Shown: positions 1 through 9,426, counted from the first letter of the stretch. The stretch: DNA of 64,000 bases from Cyanobium sp. Tous-M-B4 (GCF_024345395.1 NZ_JAGQBA010000001.1:520798-584797); one strand, 5' to 3'. Program-made: numbers and translations. Notes: generated by a model from the sequence alone, not told the origin.

Positions 1-579
1 CGCAGATAGCCGTAGGCGTAGCGGCCCTCGATTTCGATTGTGCAGCTCTTAATGCCCGCTTCTTCCCCCTCGCTGAGCTCGTCCACAGTCACCTTCATGC
101 CGTGGTCTTCGGCCCAGCGGGTGTACATGCGCATCAGCATCAGGGCCCAGTCCTGGGCGTCGGTACCGCCGGCACCGGCGTTGATGCTGATCACGGCGCC
201 CTCCTTGTCGTAGGGGCCCGAGAGCAGGCGCTCCAGTTCCCAGCGGTCCAGGTCCGCTTTGAGGGACTGCAGGGCTTGGTTGGATTCGGCCAGCAGCTCC
301 TCATCGGGCTCGAGGCTGTAGAGCTCAACGGTGGCCTCCCCATCGGAGACGCTGGCCTGCCATTTGGCCAATTGCTCAAGCTGGGCCTTCACTTCGTCGA
401 GCTGGCGCATCTTGAGCTGGGCCTGCTTCTGGTCGTCCCAGAAGTCGCTCTGGGAGGCCAGCTGCTCCAGATCCTGTTGGCGGGCTTTCAGGGCCGGTAC
501 GTCAAAGACAGTCCTGGGCGTTGCCCAGGCGGTCAGTGAGCTCGGAGAGGTCGCGCTTGAAGTCGGTGAGATCGAGCAC
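1..579 (-). CDS. prfB: Peptide chain release factor 2 (RF2), partial, with programmed +1 frameshift
   Basis: RF2 terminates translation at UGA and UAA on the ribosome. The leftward frame from a GTG at 577-579 gives 25 codons and then meets an in-frame TGA at 502-504. Shifting +1 at CTT TGA C continues as a typical RF2 N-terminal helical region, followed by the conserved block GAGGTDAQDWALMLMRMYTR and the segment ending IEIEGRYAYGYL. The C-terminal part, with the GGQ and SPF motifs, lies beyond the left edge. Annotation software would split this gene or start it too late. It is divergent from grxC. The GTG start is the least certain point, because no strong Shine-Dalgarno sequence is visible before it. 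Confidence 0.93.
499..516 (-). promoter_or_regulatory. prfB: prfB programmed +1 frameshift site
   Basis: On the minus strand the mRNA reads CAGGAC TGT CTT TGA C. The slippery CTT is at 505-507, the in-frame TGA at 502-504, and a purine-rich CAGGA element sits three bases upstream of the CTT. This matches the arrangement of the well-known RF2 autoregulatory site: low RF2 makes the ribosome pause at UGA and slip +1 to make more RF2. The frame after the slip matches RF2 and the frame before it encodes the short leader, so this is unlikely to be a sequencing error. Confidence 0.9.
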
Positions 580-659
580 CGGTGCGGCTGAATAGTTGCT
601 TGACGGTATCAGCGCCGGCCAGCTCCGCCGCTAGGGGGCGGGGATGGGGGAGCGGTTTT

Positions 660-690
660 GTTGATTGGCTAAGTCTTGGCTTAGCTAATT
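660..690. promoter_or_regulatory. Inverted repeat between prfB and grxC
   Basis: The divergent 189-base gap contains GCTAAG (668-673) and CTTAGC (680-685), a perfect 6-base dyad with a 6-base spacer. Allowing one mismatch, the similarity extends outward into the flanking TTG/TAA bases. The position would suit an operator or a small hairpin for either divergent gene. No recognisable regulator consensus was found, so a function is only a suggestion. Confidence 0.35.
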
Positions 691-768
691 GATTTAGGTG
701 CGCGGCTCCCGATCCCGCGCGCCCTGGCCCGCTTCTACGATCAGCAAAACCTGACCGGAGCCGCTTAG

Positions 769-1029
769 ATGGCCGCCACCGTTGAGATCTACACCTGGCG
801 GGCCTGTCCCTTCTGTGTGCGCGCCAAGGCCCTGCTCGATCGCAAGGGCGTGGCCTACGCCGAATTTGCCATCGATGGCGACGAGGCGGCCCGCTCGGCG
901 ATGGCGGCTAAGAGTGGCGGGCGCCGCAGCGTGCCCCAGACCTTCATTAATGGTCAGCACGTGGGTGGTTGCGACGACCTGCATGCCCTCGAGCGCTCCG
1001 GCCAGCTCGATGTTCTGCTGGCGAGCTGA
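769..1029 (+). CDS. grxC: Glutaredoxin 3 type, dithiol
   Basis: An 86-residue protein of usual glutaredoxin length. It reduces disulfides and glutathione mixed disulfides using glutathione. The dithiol active site CPFC is at residues 13-16, the cis-proline segment SVPQTF at 54-59 and the glutathione-binding GGCDD at 66-70. ATG at 769 follows a purine-rich leader. gshB begins four bases after the stop, so a glutathione user and a glutathione maker are probably co-transcribed. Confidence 0.95.
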   Translation: MAATVEIYTWRACPFCVRAKALLDRKGVAYAEFAIDGDEAARSAMAAKSGGRRSVPQTFINGQHVGGCDDLHALERSGQLDVLLAS

Positions 1030-1032
1030 GCG

Positions 1033-1980
1033 GTGGCATCCCAACTGTTTGTGATCGATCCGATCGCCCGGCTCAATCCAGCCAAAGATTCCAGCGTTGC
1101 CCTAATGCAGGCAGCCCAGCGAGCGGGCGAGCGGGTGTGGGTGTGCACCATCGCCGATCTTTCTGCCGCCCCAGTGCCAGGAGACCCCCAGCAAGGTCAT
1201 GGCGCCTGGGTGCTGGCCAGCCCCGTGAATTGCGAGCCCTGGTTTGAACTTGGCGATCCCCAAGTGCTGCCCCTCACCGCCTTCCCGCGGGTGTGGATGC
1301 GCAAGGACCCGCCCGTCGATGAGGCCTATCTCTATGCCACCCATCTGCTGGAGCTGGGGGAGCGTCAGGGAGTGCGGGTGCTGAATCGGCCCGCTTCGCT
1401 GCGGGCCTGGAACGAAAAACTCAGTGCCCTGCGCTGGAGCCAGCTGATGGCACCCACCCTGGTGGCTAGCCGGGTCACGGCGCTGGCTGCTTTCACCGCC
1501 GAGCATGGCGAGGTGGTGCTCAAGCCGCTGGGGGGGCGGGCTGGCCAGGGGGTGGTGTTTGCTTCTGCAGCAACTCCTGGCTTGCGGGCCCTGCTGGAGC
1601 TGGTCACTGGCCAGGAGCAGCTGCCGGTGATGGTGCAGGCCTTCCTGCCCGGGGTGAGCGCTGGTGATAAGCGCATCCTGCTGGTGGATGGCGAGCCCCT
1701 GGGGGCTGTGAACCGCATTCCCGCCGGTGGCGAGTTCCGCAGCAACCTGGCCGTGGGCGGTGCCCCAGAGGTCACGGAGCTCACGGCGGCGGAGAGGGCT
1801 ATCTGCGCCGAGCTGGCACCAGCTTTGCGAGCTGAGGGTTTGTTTTTTGTGGGCATCGATGTGATCGATGGCCGCCTCAGCGAGATCAATGTGACCAGCC
1901 CCACCGGCGTGCGCGAGGTGGAGCGGCTGGCCGGGATTCCCCTGGCGGATCAGACGATGGAGCTGCTGCTGGCCGCTTGA
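1033..1980 (+). CDS. gshB: Glutathione synthetase
   Basis: A 315-residue ATP-grasp enzyme that joins glycine to gamma-glutamylcysteine in the cytosol, the last step of glutathione synthesis. The opening QLFVIDPI, the ATP-grasp segment [15 protein letters not shown] near residue 165 and the C-terminal [13 protein letters not shown] are typical of bacterial GshB. The start is a GTG at 1033, three bases after the grxC stop. Its 3' end overlaps the convergent menF gene by 31 bases (1950-1980). Confidence 0.95.
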   Translation: MASQLFVIDPIARLNPAKDSSVALMQAAQRAGERVWVCTIADLSAAPVPGDPQQGHGAWVLASPVNCEPWFELGDPQVLPLTAFPRVWMRKDPPVDEAYLYATHLLELGERQGVRVLNRPASLRAWNEKLSALRWSQLMAPTLVASRVTALAAFTAEHGEVVLKPLGGRAGQGVVFASAATPGLRALLELVTGQEQLPVMVQAFLPGVSAGDKRILLVDGEPLGAVNRIPAGGEFRSNLAVGGAPEVTELTAAERAICAELAPALRAEGLFFVGIDVIDGRLSEINVTSPTGVREVERLAGIPLADQTMELLLAA

Positions 1981-3443
1981 TAGTCGGTGGCGCAACTGAG
2001 CTGCTGCTGCAGTACTCCCAGCTTCAGGGCTACCTCCTGCAGCTCCCGCTCCACCGTTGAACCCCGCACTAAGCCAGCACCGGCGGTGAGCTCAAGCCGG
2101 TCGCCCCGCAGGGTGCCGCTGCGGATCGCCACCCGCAGGTCGGCGTCACCGGCGCTGTCGATCCAGCCGATCGGAGCGGCGTAGTGGCCGCGCTCGAAGG
2201 GCTCCAGGCTGCGTAGCCAGGCCATCGCCTCGCGCCGCGGTAGGCCCGCCACAGCGGGGGTGGGATGGAGGGCGGCGGCGATGCTCAGGGGCTGGTGCTG
2301 GCCCAGGGCAGCCGTGATCGGGGTGTGCAGATGCACCAGCTGGCCGTGGCGGGCCAGGCGTGGATGGCGCGGTCGCCGTGGTTTTAGGCCCGCTCTGGCG
2401 AGCACGGCGGTGATCGTGTCCACCACCAGCTCATGCTCATGGCGATCTTTGCAGGAGTGCAGCAGCCCTGCGGCCTGCTCTCCTGCTGGGGCGGTGCCCG
2501 CTAGGGCATCACTGCGCAACTGTCCCTGGCGCACCGTGAGCAGCCGTTCGGGGGAGGCGCCAATCAGGGCAGTTCCATGGGCTTGCTGCCACAGAAAGCG
2601 GCAGCTGCCGCTCTGGTGGCGCCGTAGGGGGGCCAGCAGGGCCAGGGGATGGGGCGCGGCTTCAAGCTGCAGCTCCTGGCGCACGGCTAGCACCACTTTT
2701 TCCAGCTCGCCCCTCTCCACCCTCTCCAGGCCCCGCTCAACCGCGGAGCGGTAGCTCTCCTGCCATGGCGAACTGCGGCGGATGGCGATTCGACTATCAA
2801 CCCTCAGCTCCAGCCCGTCTTTTTGTTGCACTAGGCGCTCCAGCCGGCGGGCCTGCTCCCACAGCTCTTCGGCTAGCTGGCGCGGCGTCACGCCGCCGCC
2901 GAGGCTGCGCTGCAGCCGCAGCCAGCAGTGCTGGCCCTGGCGACTCAGCTGCCAACGCGGCAGCACGGCCTGTACGCCAGGGATGGCGGTAGGCCCCGGC
3001 TGCAGGGGAGCTTCAAAGAAGCCGAAGGCCAGCAGCACCCGCGGCCGGGCCAGGGGCGGTCCGCTCTCCGGGGTGGCTAGGCGGCTGAGGCAGGCGCTGG
3101 CAAAACGCTGGGCCAGCTCAAAGCGGCGCGGACCACTGAGCTCGAGGCTGTTGGTGCGTCCGGCGGCGGCGATGCAGAGCCCCGGCGCCCCGTCCCACAG
3201 GAAGCGGAAGCTGTCGCCGCCTGGGGCCAGCTGTTCATCCTCGGGCTCCAGATGGGGTAGCAGCAGCATCGGGTCGCCGCCGGCCAGGGGCAGGGCCAGG
3301 CTGAGGACGCCCTCCTCTTCCAGCTGGCGTGCCCGCTCGTTGGCGGCGGCCAGCAAACTGGTGAATAAATCACCCGTTGAATCGGTGAAGGAAGAAGGGG
3401 CCTGCACCAGGAAGGGCCGGGGCCGCGACGAAGAGCTGCTCAA
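1950..3443 (-). CDS. menF: Isochorismate synthase
   Basis: This enzyme converts chorismate to isochorismate, the first committed step of phylloquinone (vitamin K1) synthesis for photosystem I. The C-terminal chorismate-binding domain is clear: LEKVVLAVR, the [11 protein letters not shown] block, [22 protein letters not shown] and the final [17 protein letters not shown] place the start at a TTG (3441-3443), giving about 497 residues. The frame stays open to a start at 3506, but that would run 25 bases into the divergent menA gene. menA-menC-menE follow in the opposite direction, so the pathway genes form a divergent cluster. Confidence 0.9.
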   Translation of the reverse strand: MSSSSSRPRPFLVQAPSSFTDSTGDLFTSLLAAANERARQLEEEGVLSLALPLAGGDPMLLLPHLEPEDEQLAPGGDSFRFLWDGAPGLCIAAAGRTNSLELSGPRRFELAQRFASACLSRLATPESGPPLARPRVLLAFGFFEAPLQPGPTAIPGVQAVLPRWQLSRQGQHCWLRLQRSLGGGVTPRQLAEELWEQARRLERLVQQKDGLELRVDSRIAIRRSSPWQESYRSAVERGLERVERGELEKVVLAVRQELQLEAAPHPLALLAPLRRHQSGSCRFLWQQAHGTALIGASPERLLTVRQGQLRSDALAGTAPAGEQAAGLLHSCKDRHEHELVVDTITAVLARAGLKPRRPRHPRLARHGQLVHLHTPITAALGQHQPLSIAAALHPTPAVAGLPRREAMAWLRSLEPFERGHYAAPIGWIDSAGDADLRVAIRSGTLRGDRLELTAGAGLVRGSTVERELQEVALKLGVLQQQLSCATDYQAASSSSIV

Positions 3444-3481
3444 ATGTATGGGCCCTGCAGTGGCTGCCGCCTGCGGCCCCC

Positions 3482-4429
3482 ATGACTGAGCCCAAGGTCG
3501 TCGCAAGCCGTTACGCCAATTCCGTTGATCGCCGCCGGCTGTGGCAGGCGGCGATCAAGTGGCCGATGTACGCGGTGGCAGTGATGCCGGTGCTGCTGGC
3601 CGCCGGCTGGCGCCTGGGCCAGGCCCTGCCGGTGCGGTTTGACCAACTACTGCTGTTTCTGTTGGCGGCGGTGCTGCTGCTGGCCTGGGAAAACCTGGCC
3701 AACGATGTTTTTGATTCCGACACCGGCGTGGATGCCGACGGCAAGCCCCATTCCGTGGTGAATCTCACCGGCCGGCGCGATCGGGTGGCCGGGCTGGCCA
3801 ACGGCTGCCTGCTGCTGGGCCTGGCTCTGATGGCGCTGGTGGCCTGGCGCAGCAGCCCGGCGGTGCTGGCTTTGGTGCTGGCCTGCTGCGGCCTGGGCTA
3901 CCTGTATCAGGGGCCGCCGTTTCGGCTGGGCTATCGGGGCCTGGGTGAGCCCCTCTGCTGGCTTGCTTTCGGCCCCTTGGCCACCGCCGCCGGCCTGCTG
4001 GCTTTGGCGCCAGCGGGGGCGAGCGGGGTGCCCTGGCGCATCGCCCTGGCCCTTGGCAGTGGCCCGGCCCTCGCCACCACCCTGGTGCTGTTCTGCTCCC
4101 ATTTCCACCAGGTTGATGAGGACGCCGCCCACGGCAAGCGTTCGCCGGTGGTGCATCTGGGTACGGCGGCTGCCTCGGGGTTGGTGCCCTGGTTTGTGGC
4201 CGGCTGTTTGGCCCTGCAATGGGCGCCGGTGCTGCTGGGCCAGTGGCCGCTCACTGCCCTGCTCGGCGTGATCGGCCTGCCGCCGGCCCGTCAGCTGATC
4301 TCCCTTTTGCAGCGCCACCATGGCGAGCCTGGGCGGATCAGCGGCAGCAAATTTCTGGCCCTGCGCTTTCAGGCGCTCAATGGTTTGGGTTTGGCCCTGG
4401 GCCTGGCCCTGGGGCGCTTCACAGGATGA
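3482..4429 (+). CDS. menA: 1,4-dihydroxy-2-naphthoate phytyltransferase
   Basis: A membrane prenyltransferase of the UbiA family, 315 residues. It attaches the phytyl chain to dihydroxynaphthoate in phylloquinone synthesis. The first Asp-rich site is LANDVFDSDTGVD (about residues 73-85) and the second lies around DEDAAHGKRSPVV (about 212-224). About eight hydrophobic segments are seen. ATG at 3482 sits immediately beyond the menF start region. The stop overlaps the menC start (ATGA at 4426-4429), indicating coupled translation. Confidence 0.93.
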   Translation: MTEPKVVASRYANSVDRRRLWQAAIKWPMYAVAVMPVLLAAGWRLGQALPVRFDQLLLFLLAAVLLLAWENLANDVFDSDTGVDADGKPHSVVNLTGRRDRVAGLANGCLLLGLALMALVAWRSSPAVLALVLACCGLGYLYQGPPFRLGYRGLGEPLCWLAFGPLATAAGLLALAPAGASGVPWRIALALGSGPALATTLVLFCSHFHQVDEDAAHGKRSPVVHLGTAAASGLVPWFVAGCLALQWAPVLLGQWPLTALLGVIGLPPARQLISLLQRHHGEPGRISGSKFLALRFQALNGLGLALGLALGRFTG

Positions 4430-5412
4430 GCCAGGGGGGCCTGCTGCAGTTGCAGTGGCGGCCCTTCGGCTTCGCCCTGCCCAAGCCCCTGGTCACGGCT
4501 GCAGGCACCGTGCAGCAGCGGCGCGGCTGGCTGCTGCGCTTGCAGGGCTCCCAGGGCGATCTGGGCTGGGGCGAGGCCGCGCCCCTCGATGGCCAGCTGG
4601 AGCCATTGGCGGCGGCCCTCGCTGCTTTGGATGCCAGCTATGGGACAGCCGAGCTCGAGAGGTTGCTGCAGGCGGGCCAGTTGCCCCCCACCCTTGCCTT
4701 TGCCCTCGGGGCTGCCCTGGCCGAGCTGGCCGGCTTGCCGCAGCGCCGCTGGCTGCCGCCGCCCCCTGCGGCCCAGCTGCTGCCGGCAGGATCAGCCGCT
4801 ATTGAGGTTTTGGAGCAGCTTGAGCCCGAGCTGGGGCCGGCTCCGGTGTTCAAGTGGAAGCTGGCCGTTTGCGCCGATGGTTTGGAGCGCGAGCTGCTGG
4901 AGCAGCTGCTCCAGCGCCTGCCAGCAACCGCCCGCCTGCGCCTTGATGCCAATGGCGGCTGGAGCCGGGCCACGGCGGCGGCCTGGGCCGGGCGTTTGGC
5001 GGGCGAGCCACGGCTGCAGTGGCTGGAGCAGCCCCTGGCCCCGGCCGACCAGGCGGGCCTGGAGGCCTTGGCCGCCCAGGTGCCCGTGGCTCTAGATGAA
5101 TCGTTGCAGCGCGACCCGGGCCTGCGCTGCAGTTGGCCGGGCTGGCAGGTGCGCCGCCCAAGCCAGGATGGGGACCCTCGAGCCCTGCTGGCGGCCCTGG
5201 AGCGGGGCAGGCCGCGGCTGATGCTCAGCACAGCCTTTGAAACCGGCATCGGCCGCCGCTGGCTCGAGCATCTGGCGGGCCTACAGGCCGAGGGCCCCAC
5301 GCCGGCGGCGCCGGGTTTGGCGCCGGGTTGGCAAGCCCCCGGAGCCCTTGCCAGCGCCGATCCGGCAGTGGTGTGGGATGCCGCCCAGTCCACTGCAGAA
5401 CAGCAGCCATGA
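4426..5412 (+). CDS. menC: o-Succinylbenzoate synthase, catalytic Lys apparently Arg
   Basis: An enolase-superfamily enzyme of 328 residues that dehydrates SHCHC to o-succinylbenzoate. Visible active-site elements are the FKWK lysines (143, 145), Asp174 in RLDANGG, Glu201 in WLEQPL and Asp224 in VALDES. Family members usually carry a second Lys about 20 residues later (a VxKP-like motif). Here the segment reads WQVRRPSQDGD, with Arg243/Arg244 in that place. The ATG at 4426 overlaps the menA stop and the menC stop overlaps menE, both as ATGA. Confidence 0.9.
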   Translation: MSQGGLLQLQWRPFGFALPKPLVTAAGTVQQRRGWLLRLQGSQGDLGWGEAAPLDGQLEPLAAALAALDASYGTAELERLLQAGQLPPTLAFALGAALAELAGLPQRRWLPPPPAAQLLPAGSAAIEVLEQLEPELGPAPVFKWKLAVCADGLERELLEQLLQRLPATARLRLDANGGWSRATAAAWAGRLAGEPRLQWLEQPLAPADQAGLEALAAQVPVALDESLQRDPGLRCSWPGWQVRRPSQDGDPRALLAALERGRPRLMLSTAFETGIGRRWLEHLAGLQAEGPTPAAPGLAPGWQAPGALASADPAVVWDAAQSTAEQQP

Positions 5413-6647
5413 CGCCCGCACAGTTGCAAAAGCTCTGGGATGCCGACCGCCTGGCGGCCTTGGCGGGCCCGGCCGCCAGCGACCAGCAGGCTTTGGCGGC
5501 GGCGATCGGGCCCGATGGGCTGGCTCCCTTGGAGGAGTGCTGGGGGCCGGGGGTGGTGCTGGGTAGTGGCGGCAGCATGGGCGGTCGCCGCTGGTGCCTG
5601 CAGCCCCTGGCCCACCTGCAGGCTTCGGCGTCGGCCACTGGCCGCTGGCTGGAGGGGTTGGGGCTGGATCCGGCGAGCTGCCTGCAGCTCAATCCCCTGC
5701 CGTTGCATCACGTCAGTGGGCTGCTGCCCTGGGTGCGGGCCCAGCACTGGGGCGCCGGCCACCAGCGCCTCGATCCGGCCTGGATGCGCGATCCGGCCCT
5801 GTTGGCTGCGGCTGCCCCGCTAGATCCAGGCCGCCCTGCCTTGCTTTCCCTGGTGCCTACCCAGCTGCAGCGGCTGCTGGCTGCTGCCGACGGCCTGGCC
5901 TGGCTGCAGCGGTTGGCGTTGATCTGGGTGGGTGGGGCGCCACTGCCACCGGCGCTGGCGGAGCGGGCCAGGCTGGCCGGTTTGCGGCTGGCCCCTTGCT
6001 ATGGGGCCACGGAAACGGCGGCGATGGTGTGTGCCCTGGCGCCCGAAGCTTTTCTGGCGGGCGCCTCGGGCTGCGGCGTCCCATTGGCGGGTGTGGAGCT
6101 GCGGCTAGGGGCGGAGCAGGCCGTTGAGGTGCGCTGTGAGCGGCTCAGTCCGGGCTGGCTGGAGGCTGGCCGACTCCAGCCCCTGCCGCGCACGGCCGAT
6201 GGCTGGTGGCGCAGTGGTGATGCTGGCCGGCTGGGCCCAGCGGGGCTGGAGCTGCTGGGACGCCTTGATGGGGCCATTCATAGCGGCGGTGAAACCGTGT
6301 TCCCCGAGCTGCTGGAGCAGCGGCTGGCCCAGCTGGCCCAGGCCGCCGGCTTGCCACTGCAGGCGCTTTTGCTGTTGCCAATCGATGATCTCGACTGGGG
6401 CCAGCGCCTGGTAGCCCTGGTGCGGCCCGGCTCGCCCCAGCAGGATTGGCAGGAGCTGCAGTTGGCGTTGCAGCAGCTTTGTGATTCCTGGCCACCGGCC
6501 GAGCGGCCAGGTCGGTGGCTGCTCTGCCCCGAGCTGGCGCCAGCGGAGCTGGGCAAATGGCAACGAAATCATTGGCGGGCCTGGGTTGATCAGCTAAAAG
6601 CAGTTCAGGTCGTCTCTCCCGCGTCAGTCGATGTCGAGCCTGTCTGA
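5409..6647 (+). CDS. menE: o-Succinylbenzoate-CoA ligase
   Basis: An acyl-adenylate-forming ligase of 412 residues that activates o-succinylbenzoate with ATP and CoA. The A5-type motif YGATE is at about 198-202. GDAGRLG, the LLGRLDG hinge and SGGETVFPELLE follow. The C-terminal catalytic lysine lies in ELGKWQR. The N-terminal phosphate loop, GSGGSMGGR (residues 52-60), is reduced compared with the usual TSGTTGxPK. The start is the ATG overlapping the menC stop. The open frame extends upstream inside menC, but that is not expected to be translated. Confidence 0.92.
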   Translation: MTPAQLQKLWDADRLAALAGPAASDQQALAAAIGPDGLAPLEECWGPGVVLGSGGSMGGRRWCLQPLAHLQASASATGRWLEGLGLDPASCLQLNPLPLHHVSGLLPWVRAQHWGAGHQRLDPAWMRDPALLAAAAPLDPGRPALLSLVPTQLQRLLAAADGLAWLQRLALIWVGGAPLPPALAERARLAGLRLAPCYGATETAAMVCALAPEAFLAGASGCGVPLAGVELRLGAEQAVEVRCERLSPGWLEAGRLQPLPRTADGWWRSGDAGRLGPAGLELLGRLDGAIHSGGETVFPELLEQRLAQLAQAAGLPLQALLLLPIDDLDWGQRLVALVRPGSPQQDWQELQLALQQLCDSWPPAERPGRWLLCPELAPAELGKWQRNHWRAWVDQLKAVQVVSPASVDVEPV

Positions 6648-6897
6648 GACCGAAATCAGCAATAAGAAGCTGGCTGCGGGTCTCACCGGAATCTTTCTGG
6701 GCGCCTTTGGGGTGCACAAATTCATTCTTGGCTACACCAAGCCGGCGGTTATCATGTTGGCGGTATCGCTGCTGACTTGCGGGGTAGGTTATTTTGTTTT
6801 TCAAGTCATTGGCATTATTGAGGGCGTCATTTATTTGACGAAATCCACTGCGGAATTCGAAGCCGAATATCTAGATGGCCAAAAAGATTGGTTCTGA
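6631..6897 (+). CDS. TM2-domain small membrane protein
   Basis: An 88-residue protein with the TM2 fold signature: KKLAAGLTGIFLGAFGVHKF, then GYTKPAVIM, two membrane helices joined by a short loop, and an acidic C-terminal tail. TM2 proteins are inner-membrane proteins of unsettled function. The gene overlaps the end of menE by 17 bases and is probably the next cistron of the men operon. It is visibly less GC-rich than its neighbours (ttattttgtttttcaag), which could reflect recent arrival or relaxed codon use. Confidence 0.8.
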   Translation: MSSLSETEISNKKLAAGLTGIFLGAFGVHKFILGYTKPAVIMLAVSLLTCGVGYFVFQVIGIIEGVIYLTKSTAEFEAEYLDGQKDWF

Positions 6898-7063
6898 GGC
6901 CTTAGCGCGGGCTCCCGTTTTATTGCTTTTGTCTGGAGCTGGGGCCCTCAGTTTTGGTCTGGCTGCAGCTATTCCCCACGACGGCTTGCATCCGCTGGCG
7001 CTGATGGCGGCCCTGTTGCCCCTGCAGTTGGCGGCGCTGCTTTACGTGTTCAGCCGGCCCTAA
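6875..7063 (+). CDS. Small two-helix membrane protein, function unknown
   Basis: A 62-residue frame with a basic N-terminus (MAKK), a first hydrophobic stretch (APVLLLLSGAGALSFGLAA), a short polar turn PHDGLH, and a second hydrophobic stretch (LMAALLPLQLAALLYVF) ending SRP. It overlaps the TM2 gene by 23 bases and meets the convergent thioesterase gene at its stop codon. No family is recognised. The coherent two-helix pattern and overlap-coupled position favour a real gene at the end of the men operon. Confidence 0.6.
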   Translation: MAKKIGSEALARAPVLLLLSGAGALSFGLAAAIPHDGLHPLALMAALLPLQLAALLYVFSRP

Positions 7064-7515
7064 AGGGGCTGGATGCCCTGGCCCAGGCTCGATGCTTCCA
7101 GCCAGCGCTGCACCCCAGCCGGTAATGGGCAGCGCTGGCGGCTGGCCGTCTCGATCGCCAGGTGTCTGGTGAGTGCTTTGGCTGCGGCCCTCTCGCCCCT
7201 GCGGAAGTTGTAGTGCACCTCAAAGCTGCCGGAATCCAGGCGCCTGGGTTCCAGCTGGATCGCTAGGGGGTCGCCGCAGACAAGGGGAGCGAGGAAGTCG
7301 GCGCTGCAATGCACGAGCGGCAGGGCAATGGCTGGTATCTGCCCCGGGGTGGGAAAGATTTCAGCGGCAGGCAGGCCATAGCGCTCCAGGCTTTCTTCGT
7401 AAGCCTCGTGACACCAGCGCAGTAGCTGGTGGAAATGCATCACCCCGGCGGCGTCCGTGTCCCCGAAGCGCACGGTGCGGCAGAGCAGCAGCCAGCTGCT
7501 CGAATCAGCGATCAA
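7060..7515 (-). CDS. menI: Hot-dog thioesterase, probable DHNA-CoA hydrolase
   Basis: A 151-residue single hot-dog thioesterase of the 4-hydroxybenzoyl-CoA type. It has [14 protein letters not shown] (residues 15-28; likely catalytic Asp21) and the [17 protein letters not shown] helix. In cyanobacteria the related Slr0204 hydrolyses 1,4-dihydroxy-2-naphthoyl-CoA in phylloquinone synthesis, and the men genes end just beside it, so I assign that role. The start is a TTG (7513-7515), overlapping the end of ndhH by 11 bases, so it is probably translated from the ndhH transcript. Confidence 0.8.
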   Translation of the reverse strand: MIADSSSWLLLCRTVRFGDTDAAGVMHFHQLLRWCHEAYEESLERYGLPAAEIFPTPGQIPAIALPLVHCSADFLAPLVCGDPLAIQLEPRRLDSGSFEVHYNFRRGERAAAKALTRHLAIETASRQRCPLPAGVQRWLEASSLGQGIQPL

Positions 7516-8689
7516 CCGACCCCATGATCACGTCGATGGAGCCGAGGATGGCCATGATGTCGGCCACCTTGGCTCCCTTGAGGATGTGGGGCAGGATTTG
7601 CAGGTTGTTGAAGTCGGCGGCGCGGATCTTGAAGCGCCAAGGGGTGACGTCGTTGTTGCCCTGCAGGTACACCCCGATTTCGCCCTTGCCTGATTCCAGG
7701 CGGGTGTAGAGCTCACCATCGGGAATCTTGAAGGTTGGGGCTACTTTCTTGGCCACGTATTGATAATCAAAGCCGGCATATTCGCTGCCCTTGCCCTCCG
7801 CCATGCGGCGGGCCTCCAGGTGCTCGGTGGCTCCTCCGGGAATCATGGCGCAGGCCTGGCGCAGGATTTTTAGGGATTCGCGCATTTCTTTGACGCGCAC
7901 CCGGTAGCGGGCGTAGCAGTCACCCTCCTGTTCGCAAACCACGTCCCAGTCGAAGTCGTCGTAGCACTCGTAGTGGTCGACCTTGCGCAGGTCCCAGGGC
8001 ACCCCAGAGGCGCGCAGCATCGGCCCCGACAGGCTCCAATTGATCGCCATCTCGCGGCTGATCACGCCCAGCCCCTCAATTCGCTTACGGAAGATCGGGT
8101 TGTTGGTAATTAGCTTTTCGTATTCATCGATCTTGGGACCAAACCAGTCGCAGAAGTCGAGGCACTTTTCCAGCCAGCCGTAGGGCAGATCGGCCGCCAC
8201 CCCGCCGATGCGGAAATAGTTGTTGTTGATCAGCCGCTGGCCGGTAGCCGCTTCCCAGAGGTCGTAGATCATCTCCCGCTCGCGAAAGATGTAGAAGAAC
8301 GGCGTCTGGGCGCCCACGTCCGCCAGGAAGGGGCCAAGCCAGAGCAGGTGGTTGGCGATGCGGTTTAGTTCCAGCATCAGCACCCGGATGTAGCTGGCGC
8401 GCTTGGGCACGGGCACATTTGCCAGCCGCTCCGGCGCGTTCACCACAATCGCTTCGTAAAACATGCCGGCCGCATAGTCCATGCGGCTCACGTAGGGCAC
8501 GAACATCACGTTCGTGCGGTTTTCGGCAATCTTCTCCATGCCGCGGTGCAGGTAGCCGATCACCGGCTCGCAATCGACCACGTCCTCGCCATCGAGGGTC
8601 ACCACCAGCCGCAACACCCCGTGCATCGAGGGGTGGTGGGGGCCGAAGTTGACCACCATCGGCTCCGTGCGCGTCTCCAGCTGCGTCAT
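7505..8689 (-). CDS. ndhH: NAD(P)H-quinone oxidoreductase subunit H
   Basis: A 394-residue subunit of the peripheral arm of photosynthetic NDH-1, homologous to the 49-kDa/NuoD subunit that lines the quinone cavity. [17 protein letters not shown] near the N-terminus, YLHRGMEK, and the C-terminal [12 protein letters not shown] are characteristic. I start it at the ATG at 8687-8689 ([11 protein letters not shown]). The open frame runs on to 8908, but that extension has no family resemblance. It diverges from the TerB-like gene and precedes the menI-like thioesterase. Confidence 0.96.
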   Translation of the reverse strand: MTQLETRTEPMVVNFGPHHPSMHGVLRLVVTLDGEDVVDCEPVIGYLHRGMEKIAENRTNVMFVPYVSRMDYAAGMFYEAIVVNAPERLANVPVPKRASYIRVLMLELNRIANHLLWLGPFLADVGAQTPFFYIFREREMIYDLWEAATGQRLINNNYFRIGGVAADLPYGWLEKCLDFCDWFGPKIDEYEKLITNNPIFRKRIEGLGVISREMAINWSLSGPMLRASGVPWDLRKVDHYECYDDFDWDVVCEQEGDCYARYRVRVKEMRESLKILRQACAMIPGGATEHLEARRMAEGKGSEYAGFDYQYVAKKVAPTFKIPDGELYTRLESGKGEIGVYLQGNNDVTPWRFKIRAADFNNLQILPHILKGAKVADIMAILGSIDVIMGSVDR

Positions 8690-8826
8690 GGGGCCGTGGG
8701 TTAAGCGCTTTGCGGGGATCTTAGGAAGGAAGGGCCCGCCAGACGATCCGTGACGGCGAAGATCGCACCAGCGCCCCCGGATACGGCTCCTAAGCTTGAT
8801 CTGGGAGTGTTGAATCCGCGCAAACC

Positions 8827-9426
8827 ATGGGTCAGCACCAGCCAGCGCCTTTGCGAAAGATGGCGGCACCGGCAGCCGCAGCCCTCTCGCGCTGGCTGCT
8901 GGCTCCACACCAGCTCCGGGCGGCCCGGCAGCGCCAGCTGCTCATCGACAGCCTCACGGCAGTGCTTCCCACCGGGGAGGAGGGCTGCCAGGTGGGGTTG
9001 GCGATCCTGCAGGGCGCCCGTGCCCTCAGCCTGGCCGATGGCGATTTTGACCAGGAGGAATGGGAGCTTTTCTACTTCTGTCTCAAGAGCCTGCGCCTCA
9101 GCGATGCCCAACGCCAGAGCGCGGACCTGCATGGCTCACCCGATCCCAAGCGGATCGCCGCCAGCCTTGCCGCCATCGCAGACCCCAGCCAGCAGCTAGC
9201 GATCGCTCGCTGCTACTGCCTGTTTGCGGCGGCGGATGGCCAGGGAAAGGCGGCGGAACTCGGTCTGTTGCAGACCCTGCTCCAGGTGCTTGGTCACCCG
9301 GAACTGGAGCGGGAGCTGCCCGAGCTTTGCCGCCGCTTTCGCCCTGCGCCCAGCTGGTGGGGCCGCCTTCGCCATGGCTTGGGTCAGCGGCTGGCTCGTT
9401 GGGCTTCTCCCCACCGCCGCCGCTGA
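8827..9426 (+). CDS. TerB-like helical protein, function unknown
   Basis: A 199-residue mostly helical soluble protein. The core [20 protein letters not shown] and a second repeat-like segment [19 protein letters not shown] resemble the metal-binding acidic helices of TerB-fold proteins; this is a fold-level guess. The tail after residue 170 is Arg-rich and basic. ATG at 8827, or an in-frame ATG at 8860, could start it. It ends directly before rsmH (stop TGA at 9424, ATG at 9427), so the two are probably co-transcribed. Confidence 0.65.
   Translation: MGQHQPAPLRKMAAPAAAALSRWLLAPHQLRAARQRQLLIDSLTAVLPTGEEGCQVGLAILQGARALSLADGDFDQEEWELFYFCLKSLRLSDAQRQSADLHGSPDPKRIAASLAAIADPSQQLAIARCYCLFAAADGQGKAAELGLLQTLLQVLGHPELERELPELCRRFRPAPSWWGRLRHGLGQRLARWASPHRRR

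Noticed and set aside
499..516. prfB as a pseudogene or assembly error
   Set aside because: The stop sits in the exact CTT TGA C context and both flanking frames are conserved, which fits programmed frameshifting.
102..591. Plus-strand open frames across prfB
   Set aside because: They are antisense to conserved RF2 sequence and have no recognisable domain.
1950..1980. Convergent overlap of gshB and menF as an error
   Set aside because: Similar small convergent overlaps recur (AI-2E/cysC, ydcF/plsC), so compactness is the simpler explanation.
9194..9204. HIP1-like GCGATCGC palindromes as a genome-wide signal
   Set aside because: One copy was noted near 9197, but no dense series is seen in this window.
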